NCBI GenBank assembly: GCA_963924555.1
Contig: OZ004585.1
Coordinates: 6,833,488 to 6,897,487, forward strand
Length of the DNA: 64,000 nt
Reading direction: 5' to 3'
Origin: Crambe crambe
Lineage: Eukaryota; Porifera; Demospongiae; Poecilosclerida; Crambeidae
Shown here: positions 30,301-39,839 of the stretch, piece by piece
How positions within the stretch are numbered: position 1 is the first letter of the stretch
How the letters are laid out: every line of letters begins with the position of its first letter
Notes under the pieces: model-generated
Database searches by the model: none
What the model saw: only the letters and a program-made list of their open reading frames with translations
Told to the model about the DNA's origin: nothing
Made by a program: the position numbers and the translations under genes

Positions 30301-32314
30301 ACCATATAATTTTCGTGGGTAAGTTTTTGTGGTTTTGCAGAGAATCTTACCAAGTACCACTTTTTAAACTTTGGCTCACCATTTGGTATGGAGATAGTCT
30401 AACCATTCATTGTATATGAACGCGTGACAGAAGTTTGGAACCAATTCATCAAAACATAATTATTAAAATTTTGAGAAGTAATAAGCTAATGAATGGATTT
30501 CTATATTACGATTTTCAAATCCATGAAGAATTTTGTCCTGTAACTAGCTAGCTACACAGCAGCTGTTTCTTAAGTGTGTGTACTGCATTCTTTTACTTTG
30601 TGGTATGTATGTACATACGTAGATTAAGGGGCTGTTGGCTGGAGGTATGCAGGCATATACACAAGCTGGATCTCCCACTATCTCTCGTCCAAGGATTGAT
30701 CTGGTAAGGATGAAGCTTAATATTAGCTAATTCCCAATTCTTTCGCCCCATAAATTCAGTCCCTTGATGCATTCAGCTCCTATTACAAAAGTCACCTCTG
30801 TATACAGTGGAATCCAACCCCCTGAAATGCATATTCAGTGTACCTCTGTATACAGAGGAACCCCTCTATCCCAACCCCCCTGAAATGGAGACACCTCTGT
30901 ATACAGAGGAACCCCTCTATTCCAACCCCCTGAAATGGAGACAACCTCTGTATACAGTGGAACCCCTCTATTCCAACCCCCTGAAATGGAGACACCTCTG
31001 TATACAGTGGAACCCCTCTATTCCAACCCCCTGAAATGGAGACACTTGGAACCTCTCTATTCCAACCCCCTGAAATGGAGACACCTCCTGAAATGGAGGC
31101 ACCTCTGTATACAGTGGACCAATGGAGACATGCACTTCTATAATCAGTGGAACATACCCCTCTATTCCATAGACTTCTCCTCCATCTCTTTCTGACTACT
31201 TGTCTGAAGGCTACCAGCTGCTTGACGTGCGGACTGAAGGAGAGTTTGAGACTAATAGTGTCAAAGGAGCCCTCAACCTCCCCCTTGCAAACTTAAACAA
31301 CCTCACTCATCTCTTAGACAGGTAGGAAAATGTTAGACACAGTGCTAAAGACAACGGTTATGTACATGGTATGTGGGGATAATATGTGCATGCCTGCATT
31401 ATGTATCTTGGCTTGTTGAAATGTGTAGAACCACCTAGCTTATAGGCCATCTCCTACTTGGTGATTTAGTGAAAGATTACAGGCCAAATCATGCCAGCTG
31501 CTAGATTAGAAAAAGAATGTTTAGATTTTCCAAGTGTGTCGACCCTTTACCAACTTCAATCGTAGATAATAGATCAAGGGAGGAGCTATTGTAGAACATG
31601 AAAAAAAAACTTCTATGCGTCTCCAAATCATGCCCAATATAACTAACATGGTGATGACAGTCGTGCCAAGACATTCTAGTCTTTTAAAAGACCTTATGAC
31701 CTTTATTATCCCTCCCCCGTCCCCCCATTTTCTTCTCCTTCTGTTCCCTCCATCTCCTCCCATTCTCCCCCTCCTCCATTACCCCTTCTCCCCCTCCATC
31801 CCTGGCCCTTCCACCCTCCATTCTTCCTCTTTGTTGTATCAATTCAGAGAGAAGAAGTACATAGCCTTTTGCCTGGGGGGATTTAGATCAACCATAGCTG
31901 CTTCACTCCTCGTCAAGTCAGGGTTCAAAGTGCAAGATGTCGACAAGGGATTTGCAGCCATCAGTGTCAATGCCCCCAACTCAACTACAACTGGTCAGGT
32001 AATTAGAGGGGCAGCATGTAATCTACCTAACTATGTATAACAGCGAGTAAAGGACACTTTGGGGTCAGCCACTTTGTCCTTTGTAGAGAGGTCGTCCTTT
32101 TCTCAGAGGTTAAAACTGTATTAAATGCTATGGGAAAGGGGCCCTAAAGAGCGTCATTTGTCCAGTTCACTTGGATCATTGAATACTGTCCTGTCCCGAA
32201 GTGTACAATTGTACAGATTTGAGTTACAGTTAATCTTATGTACGTACCTTGTTTCAGATGTGTCCCAGCATGAAAGAAATCCTCCAGAAAATGTATGAAG
32301 AAGCCACTGAATGA
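24255..32314 (+). CDS. Metallo-beta-lactamase (persulfide dioxygenase-like) fused to two rhodanese domains, 14 exons, 517 aa
   Basis: Predicted sulfide/persulfide metabolism enzyme. Exons: 24255-24278, 25613-25762, 26093-26263, 26508-26621, 27096-27239, 27447-27557, 27704-27784, 27853-27966, 29595-29699, 30104-30205, 30623-30703, 31173-31321, 31848-31998, 32258-32314; joined length 517 residues. Nearly all introns are phase 0. The MBL domain (about 10-265) keeps the ETHE1-type iron ligands: His of ETHFHADFVSGH, His of STPGHTMES, Asp of FTGDTLFIGSCGRPDL; FPAHGAGSPCGK follows. Rhodanese 1 (about 285-395, PRLSPSEF to GGMQAY) lacks a catalytic cysteine (VFLLVNAPG). Rhodanese 2 (about 410-490, QLLDVRTEGEF) has an active-site loop FCLGGFRS with Cys and Arg. 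The fourth position of the HxHxD motif is Phe, not His. This architecture is common in bacteria, whereas animal ETHE1 is a single domain. The first exon is tiny and no clear mitochondrial presequence is visible. The two 5'-most introns and intron 8 are rich in repeats. The domain call is strong; substrate is inferred. Confidence 0.9.
27329..27391 (+). repeat. (CTTT)n and T run
   Basis: A pyrimidine tetranucleotide repeat passing into a T run, in the rhodanese-gene intron before exon 6 (27447). Another short (TTG/TTA)n tract precedes exon 7 at about 27628-27692. Confidence 0.92.
28020..28150. repeat. Dispersed repeat, 'GAGGTGGCCCCTTTCAC / GGTGACCTTTTA' family
   Basis: Copies with CAGAGGTGGCCCCTTTCAC and TCACTTTTGGGACTGAACAA lie here, at 29045-29120 and at 29290-29400, in opposite orientations. 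All are in intron 8 of the rhodanese gene, which looks like a landing zone for small inverted-repeat elements. Confidence 0.65.
28318..28882. mobile_element. Inverted-repeat element enclosing a minisatellite
   Basis: The left arm 28318-28391 (CTAACCGTTTCCAAGGAGGT, GCTGAGATTTTATGACAAGA) returns inverted at 28808-28882. The arms are about 74 bases and nearly identical. Between them are six or so copies of a unit around GGAGCAGACTGGAACAGTAG. No target duplication was recognised. It lies in intron 8 of the rhodanese gene. Confidence 0.8.
28891..29031. mobile_element. Palindromic TIR element of about 141 bp
   Basis: It starts GTTAGACACCTTGACCAACG and ends with the imperfect inverse (CCCTTGGTTTCAGTGTCTAA). 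An inner inverted pair (TACTGTATTTAGACACCC / GGTTGTCTGAATACAGTAG) gives a nearly complete foldback. The GC-rich centre is itself partly palindromic. It directly follows the preceding inverted-repeat element. Confidence 0.72.
30790..31172 (-). repeat. Inverted copies of the 50-bp minisatellite, running into a splice acceptor
   Basis: About six copies of the unit seen at 4310-5140 lie here in the opposite orientation (ACCTCTGTATACAGTGGAAC, CCCCTCTATTCCAACCCCCT). They are more diverged and fill the last part of the intron before exon 12 of the rhodanese gene. The final copy ends in CCCCTCTATTCCATAG, which is the acceptor of exon 12. Confidence 0.93.
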
Positions 32315-33529
32315 TCGATCCTCCACGAAACAAACTCATCATCATATTATATACTAGTTCAAAAGTGTTTGTATTCCCCATTTCCAGCATGTATTTATGT
32401 ATAGCTAAAGCTGACAACAACAACAACAACAACAAAAAAACAACTTTGTTTAATACACATGGTTTCTATCTAGCACTTGCTATGGCACCATTCATGCACC
32501 TAAAATTGAATGCTTTCCTGTCCTTGACAACTATCACTCAGTAACCTCCTGATTTACTACCTCTGGAATTCATTGCAGCATAGCTAATCGGACCCAGAGA
32601 TTGTGGAATTCAATATCCAGCTCAGAAAGACACAAGATGTGCTAGAACTTGTAAATGACCAATGGACTAGACATTCTTAAACTGCTTTACTGCTTTCTTT
32701 GCTGCAGATTTTTTTTTTTTTAAGTTGTATATGGTATATCATCTACACCGTGTATCATAATGTGTATACCACTCCTACGATTGCCTATAGCTAAGTGGCA
32801 AGCCACTAATTTGCTTACTTTACCTTCCCCAGTTACACCACAAACTTCCCAATTTCTAAGAAGCTAGCTATTAACAGACTTGTGGTCATGAGATGCTTAC
32901 AACAGTGTCTTGAATGCTGGAGGTAGAGCATGAACCTAAAACTTTCTTGTCCTTGACAACTAGCCACACCTCCTGATTTATTGCAGCATGTAGCCAGAGA
33001 TCATAGTTTGTCCAGCTCAGTAAGACGTGAGACGTGCTAGAACTTTAACCAATCATTCTTAATGTCATTAGGTAATACAGAGAAAGAACAACTGCTTTAC
33101 TGCTTTTCTTTGCTGCAGATTTTGTAATTTTTTTTGGTTGGCATATGGTATATACCTATATCATCTACATCGTGTAGCTAGCTATCATAATGTGTAGCTA
33201 CACTACAAATTTATCGTACATGGTTGCCTATAACTGGCAAGCCACTAATTTAACTTACTTTACCATTCCCAATAGAGCTAGTGTCCTTTCACACATGCAG
33301 GCTTAGTGTGCTGTAGTTAACAGGGAAACTTAGCCTTGTTGCTAAGGGAAACTGTTCCCCGGCACATCACTTGACTATAATTAAAAGATAAATATAAACT
33401 ACACCCTATTTAAGTACACTATTGGAAAGCTCTCACTGAGAGCTCTCTTTTGAGACCTAAATCAAGCTTATAGAGGGTAGTAGCTATAATGAAAATATGG
33501 ACGTTTTATAAATTCTTCCCTTAATACCT
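32315..33529. repeat. 3' flank of the rhodanese gene with an internal tandem duplication
   Basis: After the stop codon, about 32510-32760 and 32930-33230 are diverged copies of one segment (GTCCTTGACAACTA, CTCCTGATTTA, TTCTTTGCTGCAGATTTT). The whole stretch to about 33400 is copied again at 41940-42960 behind the pseudogene. No gene is seen. Confidence 0.7.
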
Positions 33530-33752
33530 TGTTTCCTGTCCTTCATTTGCTCAAATTGGATGAGGGAGGGAGGGAGGCTATTTTATACTAGGGCAATGTG
33601 CAATATTTGATGGCAAGCAAGCTTTTAGAGTTGATAGACTCCAACTTCTTAAAATTTTGGTTCCAACCAAGCAGCTACATACATAATAGGAAGGTGTAAT
33701 GTTTACCAAAAAGCACTTAGAAATAATTATAGAACGTAGAAATCAATCACAC

Positions 33753-34529
33753 TTAAGGGGGGTTCCCTGGGTCCAAAACTTGCCACTTTACAAATGTATT
33801 AGCGTAACTCCGCCCACTTTTTACTTCCTGTCTTAGCCCTTCCCTTCCTCCATACCAATGTCTGTATAACCCAAATAAAAAAATTCATTGCTTAGTTTCA
33901 TCCTATAGCTAAGTCGAAGCCAAATTTGAAGCCTTTATCACATAATTAACTATATATTTTTTTAACGACCACTTGTGAAGGTGCTATGAGAGCAGCTGTA
34001 TACCCTAAAAGGTTAAAAATTTACTTCTTGGGACAATGATAACTTAATTTTAAAATTAAAAAAAAATTATAATTAAGATATCATTTGAATCTTCTTTAGA
34101 AGCTCTACAAAATGTGGCTCTCTATTTCCAACTATAGGCACTGTAATCCACGTTAAGTGACCTAAAGTACTGAAAGGTACTTTGAAACATTAGTGAATCA
34201 CTTGAAAGATGATTTAAAATATTTTTTTGTGTTGCTATGGAAAAAGGAAAGCCACATTTTGTAGTCCTTCTACATAATTAGCACTGTGTAAAGTGATGAA
34301 ATTTTACCACAATTTTTTCCTGAGTTATTACTGTCCCTAACAGTGGTCTTCATTTTTGCTTGAACGCAATATTGTGGGGCCTCAATTCTTAAGCCACACC
34401 CACTTTTTTGTTTGTAAGTACTCCAACTATCATTGAAATAGCATACTTAATTTCATGGGAATACACATTATGGTTAATGAGTAATCCAATGTTTTTTAGT
34501 GCAGAATTTTTTGCCAGGGAACCCCTTAA
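33753..34529. mobile_element. TTAA-flanked TIR element (piggyBac-type MITE candidate)
   Basis: The sequence TTAA|GGGGGGTTCCCTGG at the left mirrors CCAGGGAACCCC|TTAA at the right, with TTAA as target-site duplication. Length is 777 bases including both TTAA copies. The body is AT-rich and non-coding. TTAA duplication is diagnostic of piggyBac-type transposition; the terminal bases are not a classic piggyBac end, so the superfamily is tentative. Confidence 0.7.
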
Positions 34530-34822
34530 TAATAAACTAGTAGGCGGTGGTCAAAGGTGGTAGACAGGAAACAATGAATTTAATCACACTGGCCTCATTT
34601 GTAGGTAAATTCATTACTCGGTTAAAAATAGTATGATGTCATACCCCTAGCACAATAGTTAAAAATAGCACAGTAGCTAATAGGCTTAAAAAAATCATGC
34701 CATTTCATCCTGCACATGATCATTTGAACTCCTATAAGAACTTAAAAGTTATTACTACTCACTTTAAAATAGATACTGTCAAGTTATAAGTAAAGTGGAC
34801 AACTACGAGTTATTTGACTGAC

Positions 34823-34937
34823 CTTGGTTAGCAGCTGTGAGGAGCTGAGCCATGGAGGAGCCAACCATCTTCGAAGTGGCCCCCAACTCCAAAGCACTGG
34901 TCTCTACATTCTCTCCAGGAAGGGGAAGCAACATGCC
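34823..34937 (-). pseudogene. Isolated talin-like exon with intact splice sites
   Basis: On the minus strand TTTTCTGTAG|GGCATG opens a 115-base exon that ends AACCAAG|GTCAGT. It encodes 38 residues containing LLPLPGENVE, LGATSKMVGSS and MAQLLTAANQ. These fit a segment of the talin rod (animal talins have LPLPGE...LG.STK...S.IAQLL...QGNENY). I found no neighbouring talin exons on either side within the gap, and the surroundings are repeats. It is therefore either a displaced gene fragment or an exon of a gene with very distant partners. Family recognition is from memory of short motifs. Confidence 0.55.
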
Positions 34938-36499
34938 CTACAGAAAACAGATCAGTCAGAAATTTCCAACAAGGATCATATCATAATTGTGTAGCTAATT
35001 TTCAGAATTAGCTAAAGCACAGATAAGACATGAAAAAAATGTCTTATCTCAAACCGCTATATTAAATAATATACCTTCAAAAGGTAAGTAAGAAGGAAGT
35101 AGGGGCTAAAAATACATAATTAATTTAAAATTCATAGATATAGTAGATAAACTAATGATAAACATGACTATAAGGATAATATTATAAAAGAGCATTATTG
35201 CACAAATCTTCACATTCCCAACCAGTGGAGAAAGTGTTATGCAGCATCTTCTAGAATGTCTATTCACTACAGACTCCAATTTCCCTACCTGAAATCTAAA
35301 GAACTGCTGGCAGTACTGGTTGTGGTGGTGACACTGCATGCAATTACAGAATCAAGACCTCTGCCAGGTAATGTTAATACCAGACTCATAGCTAGTTTGT
35401 AAGAGTGAGCACAGCTTAGAGAGTAAAATGTTGAAAAATTTAACACAAAAAATGCTGTAGCTAATTTTACTAGTTTAATTAAGTACCATCCAAACCAACC
35501 TGATTAAGGTGAAAACTGAAAAATAAAAATTTCAATAGGAAATGCTGATTTTTTTTTAGTGAATCCCAACTTTTAACTTCTATGCTCTGTGGTGGCTTGA
35601 GTTTTTACCTATGAGCAGTGAAAAAAATTTCATATATAAGTTAACTACAAGGATTCAACTGGACACGCAAAAAGCTCTCAGAGCATCCCAAGGATGTAAA
35701 AACTCAGCCATGACTCGACAACCTAAACTATTGGATTCATGCAGCGACAATCTATTTTAGAACATTACGTCATCGTTTCTTGTTCGAAGGCCAAGGTTCG
35801 ACTCATCCGCCCCCGCGCGCGCCCATTAATTTTTATTGTCCAAAAAATAGTTTGGAGACGCCCCCTTGGCCCTATGAGATGAAACTACAGTTTCATATCT
35901 ACTGACTAACACGTCCTACTCTACAACAACTGAGGGCAAACCAGACGCTCTAGAACGCTACCGTTTCAGAGAAATTCAGTCGTCATTAATTTTTCTCGAA
36001 CAACAACCTTGTCACTGTGTCTACAGTCTTTTCCAGTAGTGCAAACCAAGGTGCAGGGCGGTTCGAAGAGATTTTAGCCAGAGAAGTCAACACTCCTGAG
36101 TTTTATTTAGCCGTCGATCAAGCGATCGAAAAAGTGCCATAGCTCTACAGTGGCTTCTTTCTTCGAGTCGCCTGCCCACTGGTTCATAAGTACAACATAT
36201 GGTCAGCACTTGGCTGACGACTGAAAATTATGGCTGCGCGAAGCCTCCGAGGCTAGCTGCTTAGCGGTCGCGATCTAGAGTGTCCTCAGTTGTAGTCTCG
36301 AGGTGAGGAAAGGTCTGCAGTTAGTAGGGGAAAAGAGGTAAAGGGTCGGCGCAGCCAGACTACTATAGGCCAAGTATGTTTTCGCCAGTGTGATTAAATT
36401 CATTGTTTCCTGTCTACCGCTTGGCCACCGCCTATTATAGTTTATTATCAAATGTCAGCTTGATTGATTTCTACAGCAATCAGTGGTTTATCGAAGTGC
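34938..36499. other. Intergenic DNA without recognised genes
   Basis: Mostly AT-rich repeat-derived sequence. A GC-richer patch (CCGCCCCCGCGCGCGCCC) lies at about 35810-35825. The minus-strand frame at 35339-35106 and a 35-codon plus-strand peptide at about 36035-36141 were examined and not accepted as genes. Confidence 0.5.
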
Positions 36500-36780
36500 A
36501 TACATACCAACCATCCAGATTTCCCTGGATTATCCAGGGATTGGGTGTCAAATCCAGACACAGAAAAATCCAGGGATTATGCCTATGTGCTCTTAATAGG
36601 TTAGACAATGGCTACATTACCAGATTCTGCCTTGAAGCCTACATTTGCGTGTATCCGAGATACATCAACATAACATTTATTCATATTAAATTAATTTCAT
36701 CCAGGGAAATAAATTCAAATCCAGGGGGAAAATATCCCAGATCCAGAGAAAGTGTCTTGAGGGGGTTGGTAAGTATGTAG
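36500..36780. mobile_element. Small TIR element inside the right inverted arm
   Basis: It begins TACATACCAACCATCCAG and ends GGGGGTTGGTAAGTATGTAG, the inverse. Inner segments with ATCCAGGGATT and CAAATCCAGGGGGAAAAT are also inverted relative to each other. Length is about 280 bases, with no coding capacity. Confidence 0.6.
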
Positions 36781-37019
36781 CTAAGTGCTAAGTGCTTTGG
36801 TAAACATTACACCTTCCTATGTATGTAGCTGCTTGATTGGAAACAAAATTTGGAGTCTATCAGCTCTAAAAGCTTGCCTGCCATCAAATATTGTACATCA
36901 CCCTAGTAATAAATAATAAAAAATAGCCTCCCTCCCTCCCTCATCCAATTTGAGCAAATGAAGGACAGGAAACAAGGTATTAAGTCACATTGGCCTAACT
37001 CACAAATTATCTATGAACA

Positions 37020-38180
37020 TACACCTAGGAAATTCTGTCGCGAGCGACCTGATATTTTTTTTTGCCACCAGGGTATATCATTGTCGCTGCATGCAAAGTA
37101 TCTACCTGAATAATACAGAGACATATTAAAGAATGTTGTTGCTCGATCAGCAATGATATTTTGTTGCTCACGAGCTATAGAGAGCAATAATTATGCAGAG
37201 CAACATAATTTCACATAGAGAGCAATAATTATTAGCTATAGCTACAGTGCAAAATCTCCTAGTCACTCACTATAATCTCCTAGCCAGATATAATTGATGC
37301 TCTCCTATAGCTATGCATGGTTATATAGAACGACAAATCTCCTATATAGTTTAAAATCTCTATTTTTTTGCTCTCCCGGCGGTTCTTCATATGCAGAGTT
37401 ATATAACTAGAGTGACAAAATCTCCTAGTCATTTACCCAGCTAGCTATATAATACGTATCTCCTAGGAGAGTCAAACTATGTTGCTCTTTATAGCTGGCA
37501 GTTTGACAATTATCATAACCATATAATCACCCTCACTCTTGAATAATGTGATACATATCCTAGAATAATTTGTTGATGCATAGACTCTGCATGACTATAG
37601 GATATATTTTCCATTGGTAAGCTCCACCATGCATTCACATCAATGGATCACTGCATATCATAGCTAGCTACTTATTTGCTGCTATAAACTTGTGAGATAT
37701 TCCACAAGTCATTATACTGGCAAAAAGTATTAATTTTTCAGCAGTTAGCTACAAACTTACCAGAAAAAAAAAGCTGCTCCTTTGTAGTAGCTATATGAGT
37801 GATACACCTGACAAAAGTGAATAACAAGCTTGAGATTAAGCATTGCTCTGTCTATATATGTTCTCTCATTGACTATAGAGATATTAGATGAACAATGAGA
37901 GATTTATTACTAAGAGAGAAACAAAATATCCTAGGAGATTTTATTGCTAGGAGGGCAACAAAATATCCTAGGAGATTTTGTTGGTGAGCGATAAATCATA
38001 TGCATGTTTCTTTATAATCAGCTACCACCTTTCCAATAAGGCTAGCTATAGCTATAGCTACTTTGCATGCAGCAACAATATATCCTGGCGGTGACAAAAT
38101 ATCCTAGGAGGTTAGGTTGTTCACGACAGAATTTCCTAGGATATTTTGTCGCCGTGATAGAATCTCCCAGGTTATACGGT
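37020..38180. repeat. Cluster of palindromic CCTAGG motifs
   Basis: Six CCTAGG hexamers (about 37024, 37462, 37930, 37968, 38103, 38135) lie within 1.2 kb, mostly inside a longer palindrome ACAAAATATCCTAGGAGATT plus TTGT. Several truncated ATCTCCTAG copies lie between. The motif is flanked by GTCGC/GCGAC or GTTGC variants. It lies directly upstream of the Ig-like exon. Confidence 0.75.
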
Positions 38181-38449
38181 GTCACAGTTTATTTTGTCGC
38201 TGAAAATGACACCAAGTCTTGTTATAACTTGAAGTTTCTCTGTACGTAGTTATTAACTACGTACATGCACCCAGAGAAACTTCACATAGCTATGGGGAAT
38301 TAGTTTGGCCAAATGTATAAGAATCAAGTCTTGAGGTAATATGACCCTTTTTGGTCCCCATAGTAGCTACAGCTATCAAAAAAAAATTTACTCTCTAAGC
38401 TGGAAGCACTGCAAAGTGTCAATAACACTATAGCTAATTATTTTCATAG

Positions 38450-38826
38450 ACCTAAAGTTTTGCTACGAGGGTGAGAGAGTGGATGCTCACTGCATCGTGA
38501 ATGATACCAGTTATGGCGTTGTATGGTTAATAAATGATGTTGATCAGAATTTTGGAAACCTGAGTTCTCGAAACTGGACAACACTAAATGGAGGCAGTGA
38601 TTTGAACTTCATATGCAGTCCAAGGATCCACTATGTCACCATTGCATGCAGATCTAACCATGGTGAAAGTGGTAGCTACAACAAAACAATCATAGTGTCC
38701 CCCCAACCACTGAATACCAGTCCAGCAAATTTGGGAACTCCTACTTCATTTGCTAATAACATTGACAGTTTATCTTTCACTTTCTATTGTGTACTTACTC
38801 TTTTTGTGACTTGGAAGTCTACATAA
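38450..38826 (+). CDS. Terminal exon of an Ig-like, membrane- or GPI-anchored protein
   Basis: The acceptor TTTTCATAG opens an exon at 38450 that reads LKFCYEGERV...AHCIVND...VVWLIND...LNFICSPR...VTIACRSNHGESG, with four cysteines and a Trp placed as in an Ig-like fold. A Ser/Pro/Asn-rich linker follows, then a hydrophobic C-terminus (SLSFTFYCVLTLFVTW) five residues before the stop, as in a GPI-attachment signal or a short membrane anchor. A polyadenylation signal AATAAA lies at 38888-38893, 62 bases after the stop. The exon begins in mid-codon, so at least one upstream exon with the signal peptide must exist, but I could not find it in 32.3-38.4 kb. Probably a small surface receptor or adhesion protein; family not recognised. 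Confidence 0.62.
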
Positions 38827-38887
38827 TTGTTTGAATACCCTAAATATTTATTGTCTTCAGATGTACATTCATTGTAATATTAATATT

Positions 38888-38893
38888 AATAAA
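38888..38893 (+). terminator. Polyadenylation signal AATAAA of the Ig-like gene
   Basis: Canonical hexamer 62 bases downstream of the stop codon at 38826. Confidence 0.6.
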
Positions 38894-38980
38894 GGAGAAA
38901 AATATAATTACCTAGTATGTAGGGATGGCTGTGTGCAGTTCAACTTAAGAAGTTAGTAACAAGAGGATGAACTTCAGTCA

Positions 38981-39104
38981 AGTAACCCCTTACCCATCAT
39001 CAATATTACCAAACTACGAGCTACTATTTCTATACTTCACTCTCATCTTGGCAAGTGAAATTAGCTCGTAGTTTAGTAATATTGGTGATGGGTAAAGGGT
39101 TACT
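38981..39104. mobile_element. Foldback element, 48-bp arms
   Basis: AGTAACCCCTTACCCATCAT to GAGCTA at the left is inverted at the right (TTAGCTCGTAGTTTAGTAAT to GTTACT), with a loop of about 27 bases. The same ACCCTTTACCCATC motif also builds the next foldback. Confidence 0.8.
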
Positions 39105-39114
39105 TAGCTAGCTT

Positions 39115-39354
39115 AAATCCACTTGTATATAAACTCTTATAAAAAGTAGGGATGGTTCAGCAACAACTTTAGTCAAGTAACCCTTTACCCATCTTTTGTC
39201 AAGTAACCCATTACCCATCTTTTGCAACTTTAGTCGAGAACCCTTTACCCATCTCCAGGTAACACTGGAGATGGGTGATGGGTAACTTGACTAAAATTCA
39301 CTCTCTTATTGCTGAATCATCCCTTCCTTTATAAGTTTATGTACAAGTGGATTT
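39115..39354. mobile_element. Foldback/MITE element of about 240 bp
   Basis: The left arm AATCCACTTGTATATAAACT through GGATGGTTCAGCAA and TAGTCAAGTAACCC is mirrored at the right (ACTTGACTAAAATTCAC, GCTGAATCATCCCTTC, TACAAGTGGATT). The arms are about 90 bases. Confidence 0.8.
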
Positions 39355-39491
39355 TCTAGATAGCTAGCTACGTAGCTACTGCACTACAACAGCATTTGGG
39401 GAATGCATAGCTTTCTGAATAACATTAACATACAGTGGAATGTCTGATAAAGAACACTCAAAAGAGGACACCTCTCAATAAAGGACAATTT

Positions 39492-39770
39492 CAGTGGCGG
39501 CTGAGGGTGGGGGCGAGAGGGGCTAGAGCCCCCCCACTTTCTAGCAGGTGGCCCCACTTTTTTGACCCATTATATAATTGACTAACTACAGCAGTAAAGT
39601 CTACTGTCTAGTCACTAATGATGTTGCATATTAGTGGCTGCATTGTTGTTTGGCCACATGTATAGAATCAAAACCTTCATAAATATAATTACAGCTCATT
39701 GGGAGTAGTTATCGATGTGCAATTTTGAGCCCCCCCCCCCCACACTTTTTTGGGTCCTCAGCCACCCCTG
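39492..39770. mobile_element. hAT-like MITE inserted in an older CAGTGGAA repeat
   Basis: The 279-base element begins CAGTGGCGGCTGAGGGTGGG and ends CCTCAGCCACCCCTG, with C/G-rich subterminal runs. The ends resemble hAT-type elements. An exact 8-base target duplication is not evident (AATTT is shared). It interrupts a CAGTGGAATGTCTGATAAAG-type repeat whose second half resumes at about 39775. Confidence 0.62.
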
Positions 39771-39839
39771 AATTTAAAGGTATATAGTTAGACACTCTAC
39801 ACAAAATAACCACAATCTCCCTAGCTGCAAAGGATATCA

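Larger units (their letters stand above)
33530..36984. repeat. Pair of 190-bp inverted repeat arms 3.07 kb apart
   Basis: The arm 33530-33720 (TTAATACCTTGTTTCCTGTC, GGATGAGGGAGGGAGGGAGG, AAGGTGTAATGTTTACCAAA) returns inverted at 36788-36984, about 90% alike by eye. A second inverted pair lies inside (about 34530-34600 with 36388-36448; GTAGACAGGAAACAATGAAT). The enclosed DNA contains a TTAA-flanked element, a talin-like exon and a small TIR element. No transposase is visible, so this may be a non-autonomous element or a chance pair of older repeats. Confidence 0.75.

Noticed and set aside
35106-35339. Minus-strand 77-codon frame considered as the exon before the talin-like one
   Set aside because: No talin similarity; Cys/His-rich start and hydrophobic AT-driven end suggest chance.
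36035-36141. Protein-like plus-strand peptide (ANQGAGRFEEILAREV, then AVDQAIEKVP and a stop) after a TTTTCCAG acceptor
   Set aside because: Only about 35 codons, no recognised family, no polyadenylation signal and no upstream exon; kept as a note only.
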